Origin: Deltaproteobacteria bacterium
Lineage (GTDB): Bacteria; Myxococcota_A; UBA9042; DTJE01
Length of the DNA: 64,000 bases
Assembly (NCBI GenBank): GCA_029547805.1
Contig: JAKPOP010000012.1
Location: 124,001-188,000, forward strand
Direction of reading: 5' to 3'
In this document: in pieces, positions 27,252-36,295 of the stretch
Position numbering within the stretch: the stretch's first letter is position 1
Layout of the letters: each line of letters begins with the position of its first letter
Program-made: the position numbers and the translations under genes
Notes under the pieces: generated by a model
Seen by the model: the letters and a program-made list of their open reading frames with translations, nothing else
What the model was told of the DNA's origin: nothing
Database searches by the model: none

Positions 27252-28624
27252 GGCCTCACCTCCGCCAGTCGGGCATAGAGGGCCACGCCGCACCGGATGC
27301 CCTTCCGGAAATGGTCCAGGGGGAACTTCTCGTCCGGGGAGTGGATGTTGTCGGAGTTGAGGCCGTAGCCGACCAGCAGGGCCGGGGCGTTCAGGGCCTC
27401 CTGGAAGACCGCCGTGATGGGGATCGAGGCCCCCTCCCGGACCAGCACCGGCCGCTTGCCGAAGGCGGCCTCCATCGCCTCCAGGGCGGCCTTCAGGAAC
27501 GGGCTCTCCCGGGGAACCATCACGGGGCTCCCGCCGTGGAGGTAGGTCACCTGGACCTTCAGTCCGGCAGGCGCCACCGTCGGCAACCACTGCTGGACCG
27601 CCTGGGCCACCCGTTCCGGGCGCTGGTTCGGGACCAGCCGGAAACTGAACTTGAAGCCCCCCTCTGCCGGGAGCACGGTCTTGCCCCCGGCCCCGGCGAA
27701 GCCCCCCCAGACCCCATGGACGTCGAAGGAGGGGCGGCCCCAGTTCCGCTCCCGGGACGTGTAGCCCTCCTCTCCGAAGAGCCCCGACACCCCGATGTCC
27801 CCCATCAGGTCCGAGTCGGGATGGGAGACCAGCGCGAACTCCTCCCGCTCCTCGGGGGTCAGGGGCAGCACGTCGTCGTAGAACCCCGGGACCTGGATCT
27901 GGCCCCGCTCGTTCTGGATGGCCGCGATCAGGCGACCGATGCCGTTGAGGGGGTTCGAGACCATGCCCCCGTAGACCCCCGAGTGGAGGTCCCGAGAGGG
28001 CCCCTGGACGTCCACCTGGAAGTAGGCGATGCCCCGGAGGGCGTAGACCACCGTCGGCTGGTCCGGCCGCTCCCAGGCCGTGTCGGAGATCAGCACCGCA
28101 TCGCAGGCCAGCAGGTCCCGGTGATTGCGGACGAAGTCGTGGGTGCCGCCCTTGCCACCTTCCTCCTCGCCCTCGATGAAGACCTTGATGTTGCACGGGA
28201 GGCGGCCATGGGTGCGGAGCCACGCCCGGATCGCCACCAGGTGCGTCATCACCTGGGCCTTGTCGTCCGAGGTCCCGCGGCCCCAGATGGCCCCGTCCCG
28301 GACCACGGGGTCGAAGGGCGCGACGGTCCATTTCTCCCTGGGGTCCTCGGGCTGGACGTCGTAGTGGCCATAGATCAACAGCGTCGGTCTTCCCGGGGCG
28401 TGGAGCCAGTCCCCGTACACCGCCGGGTGTCCCCCGGTCTCCATCAAGGCCACGTGGTCCAGGCCCGCCTCCCGGAGGAACCGGGCGGCCCACTCCCCGG
28501 CCCGCCGGACCTCGCCCTCCCGGGCCGGGTCCGCCGAGACGCTCTCGATCCGCAGCCACTCGAACAACTCCGCCAGGGCCTGCGACTCCTCCGCCGCGAC
28601 CCGTTCCAGCACGCGATCGACCAT
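27248..28624 (-). CDS. M20 family metallopeptidase / dipeptidase
   Basis: LLIYGHYDVQPED, GRGTSDDKAQVMTHL, FIEGEEEGGKGG, full-length domain. Confidence 0.92.
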   Translation of the reverse strand: MVDRVLERVAAEESQALAELFEWLRIESVSADPAREGEVRRAGEWAARFLREAGLDHVALMETGGHPAVYGDWLHAPGRPTLLIYGHYDVQPEDPREKWTVAPFDPVVRDGAIWGRGTSDDKAQVMTHLVAIRAWLRTHGRLPCNIKVFIEGEEEGGKGGTHDFVRNHRDLLACDAVLISDTAWERPDQPTVVYALRGIAYFQVDVQGPSRDLHSGVYGGMVSNPLNGIGRLIAAIQNERGQIQVPGFYDDVLPLTPEEREEFALVSHPDSDLMGDIGVSGLFGEEGYTSRERNWGRPSFDVHGVWGGFAGAGGKTVLPAEGGFKFSFRLVPNQRPERVAQAVQQWLPTVAPAGLKVQVTYLHGGSPVMVPRESPFLKAALEAMEAAFGKRPVLVREGASIPITAVFQEALNAPALLVGYGLNSDNIHSPDEKFPLDHFRKGIRCGVALYARLAEVRP

Positions 28625-28675
28625 CGGAACCCCTCCAGAGAAGCAATCGCTCCGAAGCCTAGCGCCTTTTGCCCC

Positions 28676-28691
28676 GGGGGTCACGACCCCC
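28676..28691. repeat. Interrupted palindrome in divergent intergenic region
   Basis: GGGGGTC-AC-GACCCCC between the M20 gene (-) and asnB (+). Confidence 0.5.
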
Positions 28692-28797
28692 AACGGGGCC
28701 CACGACCCCGATTTCCCCGCGGAATCGGTCTTTCCCTTGGTCCCGGACCGCCTGGGCCGATAGAATGGCGCCGTCCTTCGGCGACGGAAGGTTCCTG

Positions 28798-30696
28798 ATG
28801 TGCGGACTGGTGGGGTGGTTCCAGCGGCCCGGAAACCCGATCGATCCGGTCCTGCTGGCCCGGATGGCCGCACAGATGCGTCACCGGGGACCCGACGACG
28901 AGGGGCAGTGGGTCGAGGGGTCGGCGGGACTGCATCACCTGCGCCTTTCGGTGATCGACCTGGAGACCGGGCACCAGCCCATGGAGGCGGGTCCGGCGGT
29001 GCTGGCCTACAACGGCGAGATCTACAACTACCTGGAACTCCGGGAGGAGCTCCGGAGGGAGGGGGCCGTGTTCCGGACCTCCTCCGACACCGAGGTGCTG
29101 CTGCAGGGCTACCTGCGCCATGGCGTCGCGATCCTGCCTCGCCTGAACGGGATGTTCGCCTTCGTGCTTGTGGACCGGTCCCGGGGCAAGGTGCTGGCGG
29201 CAAGGGACTATTTCGGGGTCAAGCCGCTCTACTTCCACGCGACGCCCGAGCGGGTGATCTTCGCGAGCGAGATCAAGGCCATCCTGCACCATCCGGCCGT
29301 CGAGGCCCGGTGCGACCTGGAGGCCCTCCAGGATTACTGGACCTTCCAGTTCGTGCTTCACGAGGAGACCCTCTTCGCGGGGATCCGGAAGGTGCTGCCC
29401 GGGCAGTATCTCGAGATGGACCTCCAGGACCTCTCGATCACGACGCACCGCTACTGGGACCCTTGTTTCCAGGTGGACCGGCACCACACCGAGGAGTATT
29501 TCCGGGAACGGATCCGGGAGACGCTGCTGGAGAGCGTGCGCCTGCAGATGCGGAGCGACGTTCCGGTGGGGACCTACCTCTCGGGCGGCGTGGACAGTTC
29601 CCTGGTGACGGTGCTGGCGGCCCGCCATGCCGGGGAGCCCTTGAAGACCTTCACCGGGGCCTTTTCCGAGGGGGAGGAGTTCGACGAGACCCCCTACGCC
29701 GAGGCCGTCGCCCGGGAGGCCGGGGCCCGGTCCTTCGTGGTCCGCCCGACGGAACAGGAGTTCGTCGAGGCGATGCCCCGGCTGACCTGGCACATGGACG
29801 AGCCGGCGGCGGGGCCCGGGCTGTTCCCCCAGTGGGCCACGGCGCGGCTGGCCCGGCAGCAGGTCACCGTGGCCCTGGGAGGCCAGGGGGGCGACGAGAT
29901 CTTCAACGGCTACATCCGCTACGTCGTGGCCTACCTGGAACAGGCCTTGAAGGGGTCGATCCACGAGACCCTGGAGGAGGGCGAGCACATCGTCACGCTG
30001 AAGTCGATCCTCCCGAACCTGCCCTTCCTGCGCCAGTACGTCCCGATGTTGCAGGAGTTCTGGTCCCGGGGGCTCTTCGACGACATGGACCGGCGCTATT
30101 TCCGGTTGCTGGACCGCAGCGGCGGCACGATGGACCTGCTGGCCGGGGACATCCTGGCGTCCTGGCAGCCCGAGGGGACCTTCGCGCGGTTCCAGAAGGT
30201 CTTCCATCATCCCGATACCCGGTCCTACATCAACAAGATGACCCACTTCGACCTGGTGGCGGGCCTGCCAGCGCTGCTGCACGTGGAGGACCGGGTCAGC
30301 ATGGCCCACTCCCTGGAGTCCCGGGTACCGCTGCTGGACCGGCGCCTGGTGGACCTGGTTGCCGCGATGCCGCCGGCGATGAAGTTCCGGGGCGCCGAGC
30401 CCAAGTATGCCCTCCGCATGGCCGTCGGGGACCTGATCCCCGAGGTCGTGCGTCGCCGGAAGGACAAGAAGGGCTTCCCGGTGCCGCTGCACCTCTGGGC
30501 CCGCCGGGGGCCGGTCCGGGACTTCTTCCGGGACGTGCTGCTGTCCCGGGCGGCACGACAGCGAGGGATGTGGAATCTCCCGGCCATCGAGGCCCTCCTG
30601 GACCGGGAACAGGCCTTCGGGCGACGATTGTGGGGGGCCCTGAACCTGGAACTGTGGTTCCAGACCTTTCTGGACACCCCCGCAAGGGGTGGATGA
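28798..30696 (+). CDS. asnB: Asparagine synthase (glutamine-hydrolysing), class II amidotransferase
   Basis: MCGLVGWF N-terminal Cys nucleophile, RHRGPDDEG, YNGEIYNYLELR, SGGVDSSLV PP-loop, LGGQGGDEIFNGY. Confidence 0.93.
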   Translation: MCGLVGWFQRPGNPIDPVLLARMAAQMRHRGPDDEGQWVEGSAGLHHLRLSVIDLETGHQPMEAGPAVLAYNGEIYNYLELREELRREGAVFRTSSDTEVLLQGYLRHGVAILPRLNGMFAFVLVDRSRGKVLAARDYFGVKPLYFHATPERVIFASEIKAILHHPAVEARCDLEALQDYWTFQFVLHEETLFAGIRKVLPGQYLEMDLQDLSITTHRYWDPCFQVDRHHTEEYFRERIRETLLESVRLQMRSDVPVGTYLSGGVDSSLVTVLAARHAGEPLKTFTGAFSEGEEFDETPYAEAVAREAGARSFVVRPTEQEFVEAMPRLTWHMDEPAAGPGLFPQWATARLARQQVTVALGGQGGDEIFNGYIRYVVAYLEQALKGSIHETLEEGEHIVTLKSILPNLPFLRQYVPMLQEFWSRGLFDDMDRRYFRLLDRSGGTMDLLAGDILASWQPEGTFARFQKVFHHPDTRSYINKMTHFDLVAGLPALLHVEDRVSMAHSLESRVPLLDRRLVDLVAAMPPAMKFRGAEPKYALRMAVGDLIPEVVRRRKDKKGFPVPLHLWARRGPVRDFFRDVLLSRAARQRGMWNLPAIEALLDREQAFGRRLWGALNLELWFQTFLDTPARGG

Positions 30697-30706
30697 CGGG
30701 GGGAAC

Positions 30707-32428
30707 ATGCCGCTGCAATGGACGAGCGACGGGACCGTGGCCCGCTGGGAGGTCCGCAAGATCGGCGTGATCGGCCCGGGCATCGTGGGGATGCCGATGG
30801 CGGCGATGCTGGCCCATGCCCGGGTGCGGATTGGCCAGGAGGCTCCGGCTCGGGTGGTGGTGATTCAGCGGGACTCGCCGACCTCCGGCTGGAAGGTCGG
30901 GGCGATCAACCGGGGAGAGTCCCCCATCGGGGGCGTGGAACCGGACCTGGATCGCATCGTGGCGGAAGGGGCCCGGGAGGGGCTCCTGTCGGCCAGTCAT
31001 CACGTGGAGGACCTCCGGGATGCCGACGTGGTGCTCGTCTGCGTCCAGACGGACAAGCGGGGGCTGGCGCCGGACTATGGTCCCCTCATGGAGGCCCTCG
31101 AGGGCCTGGCGCGGGCGTTCCAGGCGAGGCCCGAGGGGCAGGTCCCCCTGGTGGTCTTCGAGTCCACGCTCGCTCCCTCGACGATGGCCACGGTGATCCG
31201 GGATCACTTCCGGCGGTTCGGGCTTGAGGACGGCCGGGATGTGCTGCTCGGCAACAGTCCGAACCGGGTGATGCCGGGACGGCTGGTGGAGCGGGTCCGG
31301 ACCAGCGACAAGATCGTTGCGGGCCTGCACCCGGAGACGCCCCGCCTGATCCAGCGGCTCTATGGGCACATCGTCACCGAGGGACGCCTGCATCCCACCA
31401 GCAGCCTCACGGCCGAGGTGGTGAAGACCCTCGAGAACGCCTACCGCGACGTCCGGATCGCCTACGCCGCCGAGGTGGCCCGGTGGTGCGACGCCCGGGA
31501 CATCGACTTCTTCGCCCTTCGGGACCGGGTCAACGAGGTGCTGGGACAGGCCGACGAGGCCTCCCGAAACCCCACGGCGGTCCCGGTCGGTGGGCTGCTG
31601 GTGCCGACCCTGGGCGTCGGGGGCCACTGCCTGCCGAAGGACGGGATCCTGCTCTGGTGGCGTCGCCTGGAGGCCGGGGACCCCGGGGAGAAGAGCCTGA
31701 TCCTGGAGGCCCGGCGGGTCAATGATGAGTCCCCGGCAGCGACGCTCTCCCTGGCGGAACGGGCCCTGGGACCCCTGGACGGCCGTCCCGTGGCCCTGCT
31801 CGGGGTTGCCTACCGGTTCGACTCCGAGGACACCCGCAACTCTCCGACGCTGGTCCTGGGGAACCTGCTGCGGCGGAAGGGCTGCGCGGTGCGCCTGGCG
31901 GACCCCTACGTGCGCCCCGGGGATCAGAACCTGGTCCGCAGCGGACTCGATGCGGCCTTCACGAACGACCGGGGCCGGGCCCTGGAGGGGGCCGAGGTGG
32001 CCTTCCTGTGCACTGGCCACGGGGTCTATGCCCGGGACCTGGGGGCCATGCTGGACGAGGGGGCGCCGACCCTGGCGGGGATTGTCGATGCCTGCAATCT
32101 GGCCTCCCGGGGGGAGGTGGAGTCCCGAGGGCTGGTGTATGCCGGGATTGGTCGCGGGAGGCGTCCGCCTCCGTCGGGCCTCGTGGACGCGGTGGTCGGG
32201 GGCTTTCGGGCGGTCGAGCGGGGTGTCGCCCGGGAGGTCCAGGGCCTCTGCGACTTCCTGAATGCCCGGTACGCCGCGACGCCCTTCGAGGCGGTGCGAT
32301 TTCCCGACGTGCAGGCCCTCGCCCGGACCTGCTCGACGGGGTGCATGCTGGCGGACCCGGTGCCGCCGGACCCGGTTCCCGGATGGGAGGACCTCCGGTC
32401 GCGGCTGGTGGAGCACGCCCTGGCATGA
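30707..32428 (+). CDS. UDP-glucose/GDP-mannose dehydrogenase family nucleotide-sugar dehydrogenase
   Basis: IGVIGPGIVGMPMAAML Rossmann, VCVQTDKRG, TAEVVKTLENAYRDVRIAYAAEVA, GVGGHCLPKDGILL. An alternative GTG start at 30689 would overlap asnB. Confidence 0.85.
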   Translation: MPLQWTSDGTVARWEVRKIGVIGPGIVGMPMAAMLAHARVRIGQEAPARVVVIQRDSPTSGWKVGAINRGESPIGGVEPDLDRIVAEGAREGLLSASHHVEDLRDADVVLVCVQTDKRGLAPDYGPLMEALEGLARAFQARPEGQVPLVVFESTLAPSTMATVIRDHFRRFGLEDGRDVLLGNSPNRVMPGRLVERVRTSDKIVAGLHPETPRLIQRLYGHIVTEGRLHPTSSLTAEVVKTLENAYRDVRIAYAAEVARWCDARDIDFFALRDRVNEVLGQADEASRNPTAVPVGGLLVPTLGVGGHCLPKDGILLWWRRLEAGDPGEKSLILEARRVNDESPAATLSLAERALGPLDGRPVALLGVAYRFDSEDTRNSPTLVLGNLLRRKGCAVRLADPYVRPGDQNLVRSGLDAAFTNDRGRALEGAEVAFLCTGHGVYARDLGAMLDEGAPTLAGIVDACNLASRGEVESRGLVYAGIGRGRRPPPSGLVDAVVGGFRAVERGVAREVQGLCDFLNARYAATPFEAVRFPDVQALARTCSTGCMLADPVPPDPVPGWEDLRSRLVEHALA

Positions 32429-32462
32429 CCTCGGGCTTGCGGGAGGGTGCGGCAGGACCGCG

Positions 32463-33602
32463 TCAGGACGCGCCCCGGGTGGTCAGCACCGCGGTGACGG
32501 TTCGGGCCAGCAACTTCACGTCAAACCAGAAGGACCGCCGCCGGGCGTAGCGGGCATCCATGCGCATCCACTCCAGGAAGCCCACCTCGTGCCGGCCGCT
32601 GGTCTGCCAGATCCCCGTGATTCCCCCCATCAGCCACAGGCGCTGGCGCTGCCACGGGGCATACTGCTGCACCTCGTCCAGGGTCGGGGGCCTGGGCCCC
32701 ACGAGGGACATGTCGCCCCGGAGCACGTTCCACAACTGGGGCAGTTCGTCCAGGGACAGGCGCCGGAGCCAGCGTCCCAGGGGGGTGATCCGGGGGTCCC
32801 GGGCCATCTTGAAGACCGGACCCTCCACCTCGTTGCGAGGACGCAACTGGTCCTTGAGGGCCTCCGCGTTCACGACCATGGTCCGGAACTTGTAGAAGGT
32901 GAAGGGACGGCCCCCGGGTCCCGCCCGTTGCTGCCGGAAAAGCACCGGTCCGGGGCTGGTGGCCTTCACGAGCACCGCCACGACCGCCATCACCGGGGCC
33001 AGCAGCACCAGGGCGACTGCCGAGATCCCGATATCCATCGCCCGCTTCCAGCCCGGCAGGGGCTGGAGGAACCACGTCTCCATGTTCTCGGCCCGCCAGG
33101 CCCCCAGGTCCCCGGCCGTGTCCCCGGCGGAGGCCGACGCGTCCTCCCGATCGGTCCCGCTTCCTCCGGACCCGCCCGAGGGCGGGGGACGGAGCAGCAG
33201 GGCGTCGTCACCGAAGTTCCCCGGGTAGGTGTAGATCCGATGCCCCACGTCGAATCCCAGCCGCACCAGGGCCTCGTGGATCCGCTCTGCGTAGATCCGG
33301 GCCCCCTCCGCCGAGGTGTCCGGCAGCACCGTGCCCAGGTCCCGGTGTCGGACCACGCCGACGTCGTCGGTCAGGCGCCGGTGGTCCAGCAGGACCCGCG
33401 CCGCCTTCCGGAGGCGATCCGGCGGCAGGTCCGAGGTGGCGAACTGGACCATCGAGAAGGGATGCGAGTTCCGGTCCGCTCGGGACCGCTCCCGGGCCAG
33501 CAGCCGGTGGAACTCCGCCTGTGGCAAAAGCCCCGGCATCGACGGCGCCGATCGGCGTTCCTTCCTGGTGCGGACCCTTCGAGCGAGTGCGGCGAAGAGC
33601 AT
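32463..33602 (-). CDS. Polyprenyl-phosphate sugar-1-phosphate transferase (bacterial sugar transferase) with degenerate GGDEF-like N-terminus
   Basis: KRAMDIGISAVALVLLAPVMAVVAVLVK, FYKFRTMVVNAE, SLDELPQLWNVLRGDMSLVGPRP; N-terminal EFHRLLARERSRADRNSHPFSMVQF..GTVLPDTSAEGARIYAERIHEAL. Start uncertain. Confidence 0.85.
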   Translation of the reverse strand: MLFAALARRVRTRKERRSAPSMPGLLPQAEFHRLLARERSRADRNSHPFSMVQFATSDLPPDRLRKAARVLLDHRRLTDDVGVVRHRDLGTVLPDTSAEGARIYAERIHEALVRLGFDVGHRIYTYPGNFGDDALLLRPPPSGGSGGSGTDREDASASAGDTAGDLGAWRAENMETWFLQPLPGWKRAMDIGISAVALVLLAPVMAVVAVLVKATSPGPVLFRQQRAGPGGRPFTFYKFRTMVVNAEALKDQLRPRNEVEGPVFKMARDPRITPLGRWLRRLSLDELPQLWNVLRGDMSLVGPRPPTLDEVQQYAPWQRQRLWLMGGITGIWQTSGRHEVGFLEWMRMDARYARRRSFWFDVKLLARTVTAVLTTRGAS

Positions 33603-33794
33603 CGGCTTCCCCCGTTTCCCAGGAACGCCCCCCTTCCGCCTTCCCCCTGGCGTCTCGGTCGGGTTCCAAGGAGCCCGCGAGTCGGGGAGCCAGGGAGAGG
33701 GATCGGACAACGCGTCAGAATTCTTTAGGGGCCTCCCCAGGAAATCCGGTTTCAGGATAGGTTCTTTGCCTCGGGGATGCAATGGGTGGGGTGG

Positions 33795-35315
33795 TCAGGG
33801 CGGGGGAGCGCCGATGGCATGGACCGCCACGGGACCGGCCCGGAAGACCGGGGTGCCGGGCAACGGGGCGTCGGTGATGATGAAGGTGGCCTGGTAGCGG
33901 GCGGCCAGGTCCGAGACCCGATCCGGTGTCAGTTGCGACCAGCGGGCCTTCGCCCGACGCCAGACCTCCCCCAGGTCCCGGGTCTCCCGGTCGGGGAGGT
34001 CCTCGCCCAACAGGTCGGCGACCCGCCGGTGCCACTCGGAGAGCCGGTCGTAGCGGGGCATCGCGGCATGGACCACCTGGGGTCGGCGCATCACGAGGGC
34101 GCTGTCGCCCCGCCAGGGCGGGGCCAGGACCAGGGCATCCTCGGGGGTGTGATCGGCGACCCACCGGAAGGCCTCCTGCCAGGGGTCCGGCCGGGTCGCC
34201 CAGGCGGCCCGGAACTCGGTCACCCGGTCCCGGAACTGTCGGGGCAGGGGCGGCAGGCAGAGCAGAACGGCGGCGGTCAGCAGCAGCCCCGGGCGCAGGC
34301 GGGTCACCGGGTCGGACGACCGGACCAGAGAGAAGCCGGCCAGGCAGCCGAACAGCAAGGCGAGGGGGGGCAAGGTCCGAAAGGGGGTCAGGGCCATCAG
34401 GGACCAGGCCTCCGCCCGGTCCGCCAGGGTGCCCGCCAGGAAGAGGGTGCCTGGGAGGGCCAGCATCCAGGGGATCAGGCGCCAGGCCTTCTGCCGGGGA
34501 TGGCGCCGGGCCTCCCAGAGGACCCCTGCGGCGGCGAGGATCGTGGCCAGCAGCAGCGTGCGATCGAAGGTCGAGAGGTCGAGGTGGATCCGGAGGAAGG
34601 TCCGGGCGAGGAACTCCCAGTCGGCGGCCGTGGACTCTCCGGTGGCGGCCATCATGGCCAGGGCCTGGACCAGTCCGGGCAGGGCGGCGACGATGCCCGC
34701 CACGGCAGGCCGCACGAGGGACCGGAGGGGCCGGACCACGGCCAGCATGGCCGTCGCCAGGGCCGCCCCGGCCACCAGGCCCACGGCCGGGTGGAAGACC
34801 GCGGCCAGGCCCGCCAGCAGCGCCCCCCGGCCATGCCTCCCCTCCAGCACGTCGGCGGCGCCGTGGATCCACAGGCTCCAGGCCACCGCCTTGGCCTCGA
34901 ACCACCCCAGCATCCACTCTCCCCCGACCAGGGCCTGTCCCAGCAGCAGGAACAGACCCAGGGCCCCCGTGGTCCCGAGGGGTCCGAGTCCCAGGGACCG
35001 GGCGATCCGGATCAGGCCCGCCAGGGAGGCCACCCAGGTGGCGATGCGACCGGCCCAGCCCAGGACATCCAGGGGAATCCACCGGGACAGGGTTCCAAAG
35101 AGGGTGTCGAAGACCCACCGGTCCGGGAGCCGGGGCCCGAAGGTCCAGTCGCCGGCCAGGAAGGACGGGTCGGCGACCCGATGCAGCACCGCCAGATAGT
35201 GGTCCTCGTTGCCGGTCGGGACCGGGGTGCCCCAGCAGAGGAACTGGATGGCCAGCAGCAGCGCCAGCGAGGCCGCCCAGGGGACCCACCCGGGGAGTCT
35301 GGGAAGGGGCCTCAT
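33795..35315 (-). CDS. Multi-pass integral membrane protein, possible glycosyltransferase
   Basis: Many hydrophobic segments; lumenal C-terminal region; 4-bp overlap with deacetylase gene. Confidence 0.6.
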   Translation of the reverse strand: MRPLPRLPGWVPWAASLALLLAIQFLCWGTPVPTGNEDHYLAVLHRVADPSFLAGDWTFGPRLPDRWVFDTLFGTLSRWIPLDVLGWAGRIATWVASLAGLIRIARSLGLGPLGTTGALGLFLLLGQALVGGEWMLGWFEAKAVAWSLWIHGAADVLEGRHGRGALLAGLAAVFHPAVGLVAGAALATAMLAVVRPLRSLVRPAVAGIVAALPGLVQALAMMAATGESTAADWEFLARTFLRIHLDLSTFDRTLLLATILAAAGVLWEARRHPRQKAWRLIPWMLALPGTLFLAGTLADRAEAWSLMALTPFRTLPPLALLFGCLAGFSLVRSSDPVTRLRPGLLLTAAVLLCLPPLPRQFRDRVTEFRAAWATRPDPWQEAFRWVADHTPEDALVLAPPWRGDSALVMRRPQVVHAAMPRYDRLSEWHRRVADLLGEDLPDRETRDLGEVWRRAKARWSQLTPDRVSDLAARYQATFIITDAPLPGTPVFRAGPVAVHAIGAPPP

Positions 35316-36295
35316 CGGGACTCCCGGAAGGCGGGAAAGTCGGGGTCCCGGACCGGTACGTCCCGGCGCGTTTCCAGGGCGTGGACGTAGGCCCCCATGG
35401 GAAGCACGTCGAAGGCCTTCCGGAAGTCCTCCAGATACTGCCTGGTGCGCCGGCGCTTCTCTTCTCCCGGGAGGTTCATGCCCGGGAAGAAGGCCAGTCC
35501 CGGGGCCTCGTCGCCGCCCAGGAAGTCCAGGGGGTGCAGCAGCAGGGACGGTTCGACCCGGGAGGCCCGGCAGGCCTGGAGGGCCGCCTGGAAGTAGAGG
35601 CGGGCCGCTGCCGTCGAGAAGGTCGAGAGGTAGAGGACGTAGGTCAGGTGGAAGGGGACCCGGACCGCCGGGAGGACCGTCACCGGGACCTCGATCAGGC
35701 CGGATCCGTCCGGCAGGCGCCATCGGTAGGGGGCCAGGGGCCGCAGGCCGTCCCGGAGGGTCCCGAAGAGGGCGCCCCGCTCGGTCCGTTCCCGGGACCC
35801 GAGGCGGGAGGTCATGAAGTAGTAGGCCCGGGCCGCGGGCCCCAGGAAGGTCGGAAAGGTCGAGGCATCGAACCGGTATCCCCGGCGGGACAGGACCTGG
35901 AGCACCGTCTCCGACAGGCTGTATCCCGGGCCCCGGAAGCCCTCGGGGCGCCGGCCGGTGGCCTCCTGGATGGCCTCCTCGGCCCGGGCGATCTCCTCCT
36001 CGACCTGATCCGGGCGATAGCGATGCAGCCAGGGCTCGTGGGCGAAGGAGTGGTTGCCGACCTCGTGGGGGGAATCGGCGATCCGGCGCATCGCCGGGGC
36101 GTTTTCGGTCCGGGCCGCGTCCTGGCCCACCAGGAAGAAGGTCAGGCGCAGGTCCAGGCCCTCCAGCAGGTCCAGGATCTTCGGGACCGCCTCCGGGAGG
36201 TAGGTCGGGAAGGACTCCCAGCCGGGGTCGTTGTGGACCTTCATGTAGGACCAGAGGTTGTCGAGGTCCAGGGAGAGGCTCGCCAGGGGCTTCAT
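35312..36295 (-). CDS. Polysaccharide deacetylase family protein
   Basis: SLSLDLDNLWSY, LTFFLVGQDAAR, HEVGNHSFAHEPWLHRY, GFRGPGYSLS. Confidence 0.85.
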   Translation of the reverse strand: MKPLASLSLDLDNLWSYMKVHNDPGWESFPTYLPEAVPKILDLLEGLDLRLTFFLVGQDAARTENAPAMRRIADSPHEVGNHSFAHEPWLHRYRPDQVEEEIARAEEAIQEATGRRPEGFRGPGYSLSETVLQVLSRRGYRFDASTFPTFLGPAARAYYFMTSRLGSRERTERGALFGTLRDGLRPLAPYRWRLPDGSGLIEVPVTVLPAVRVPFHLTYVLYLSTFSTAAARLYFQAALQACRASRVEPSLLLHPLDFLGGDEAPGLAFFPGMNLPGEEKRRRTRQYLEDFRKAFDVLPMGAYVHALETRRDVPVRDPDFPAFRESR

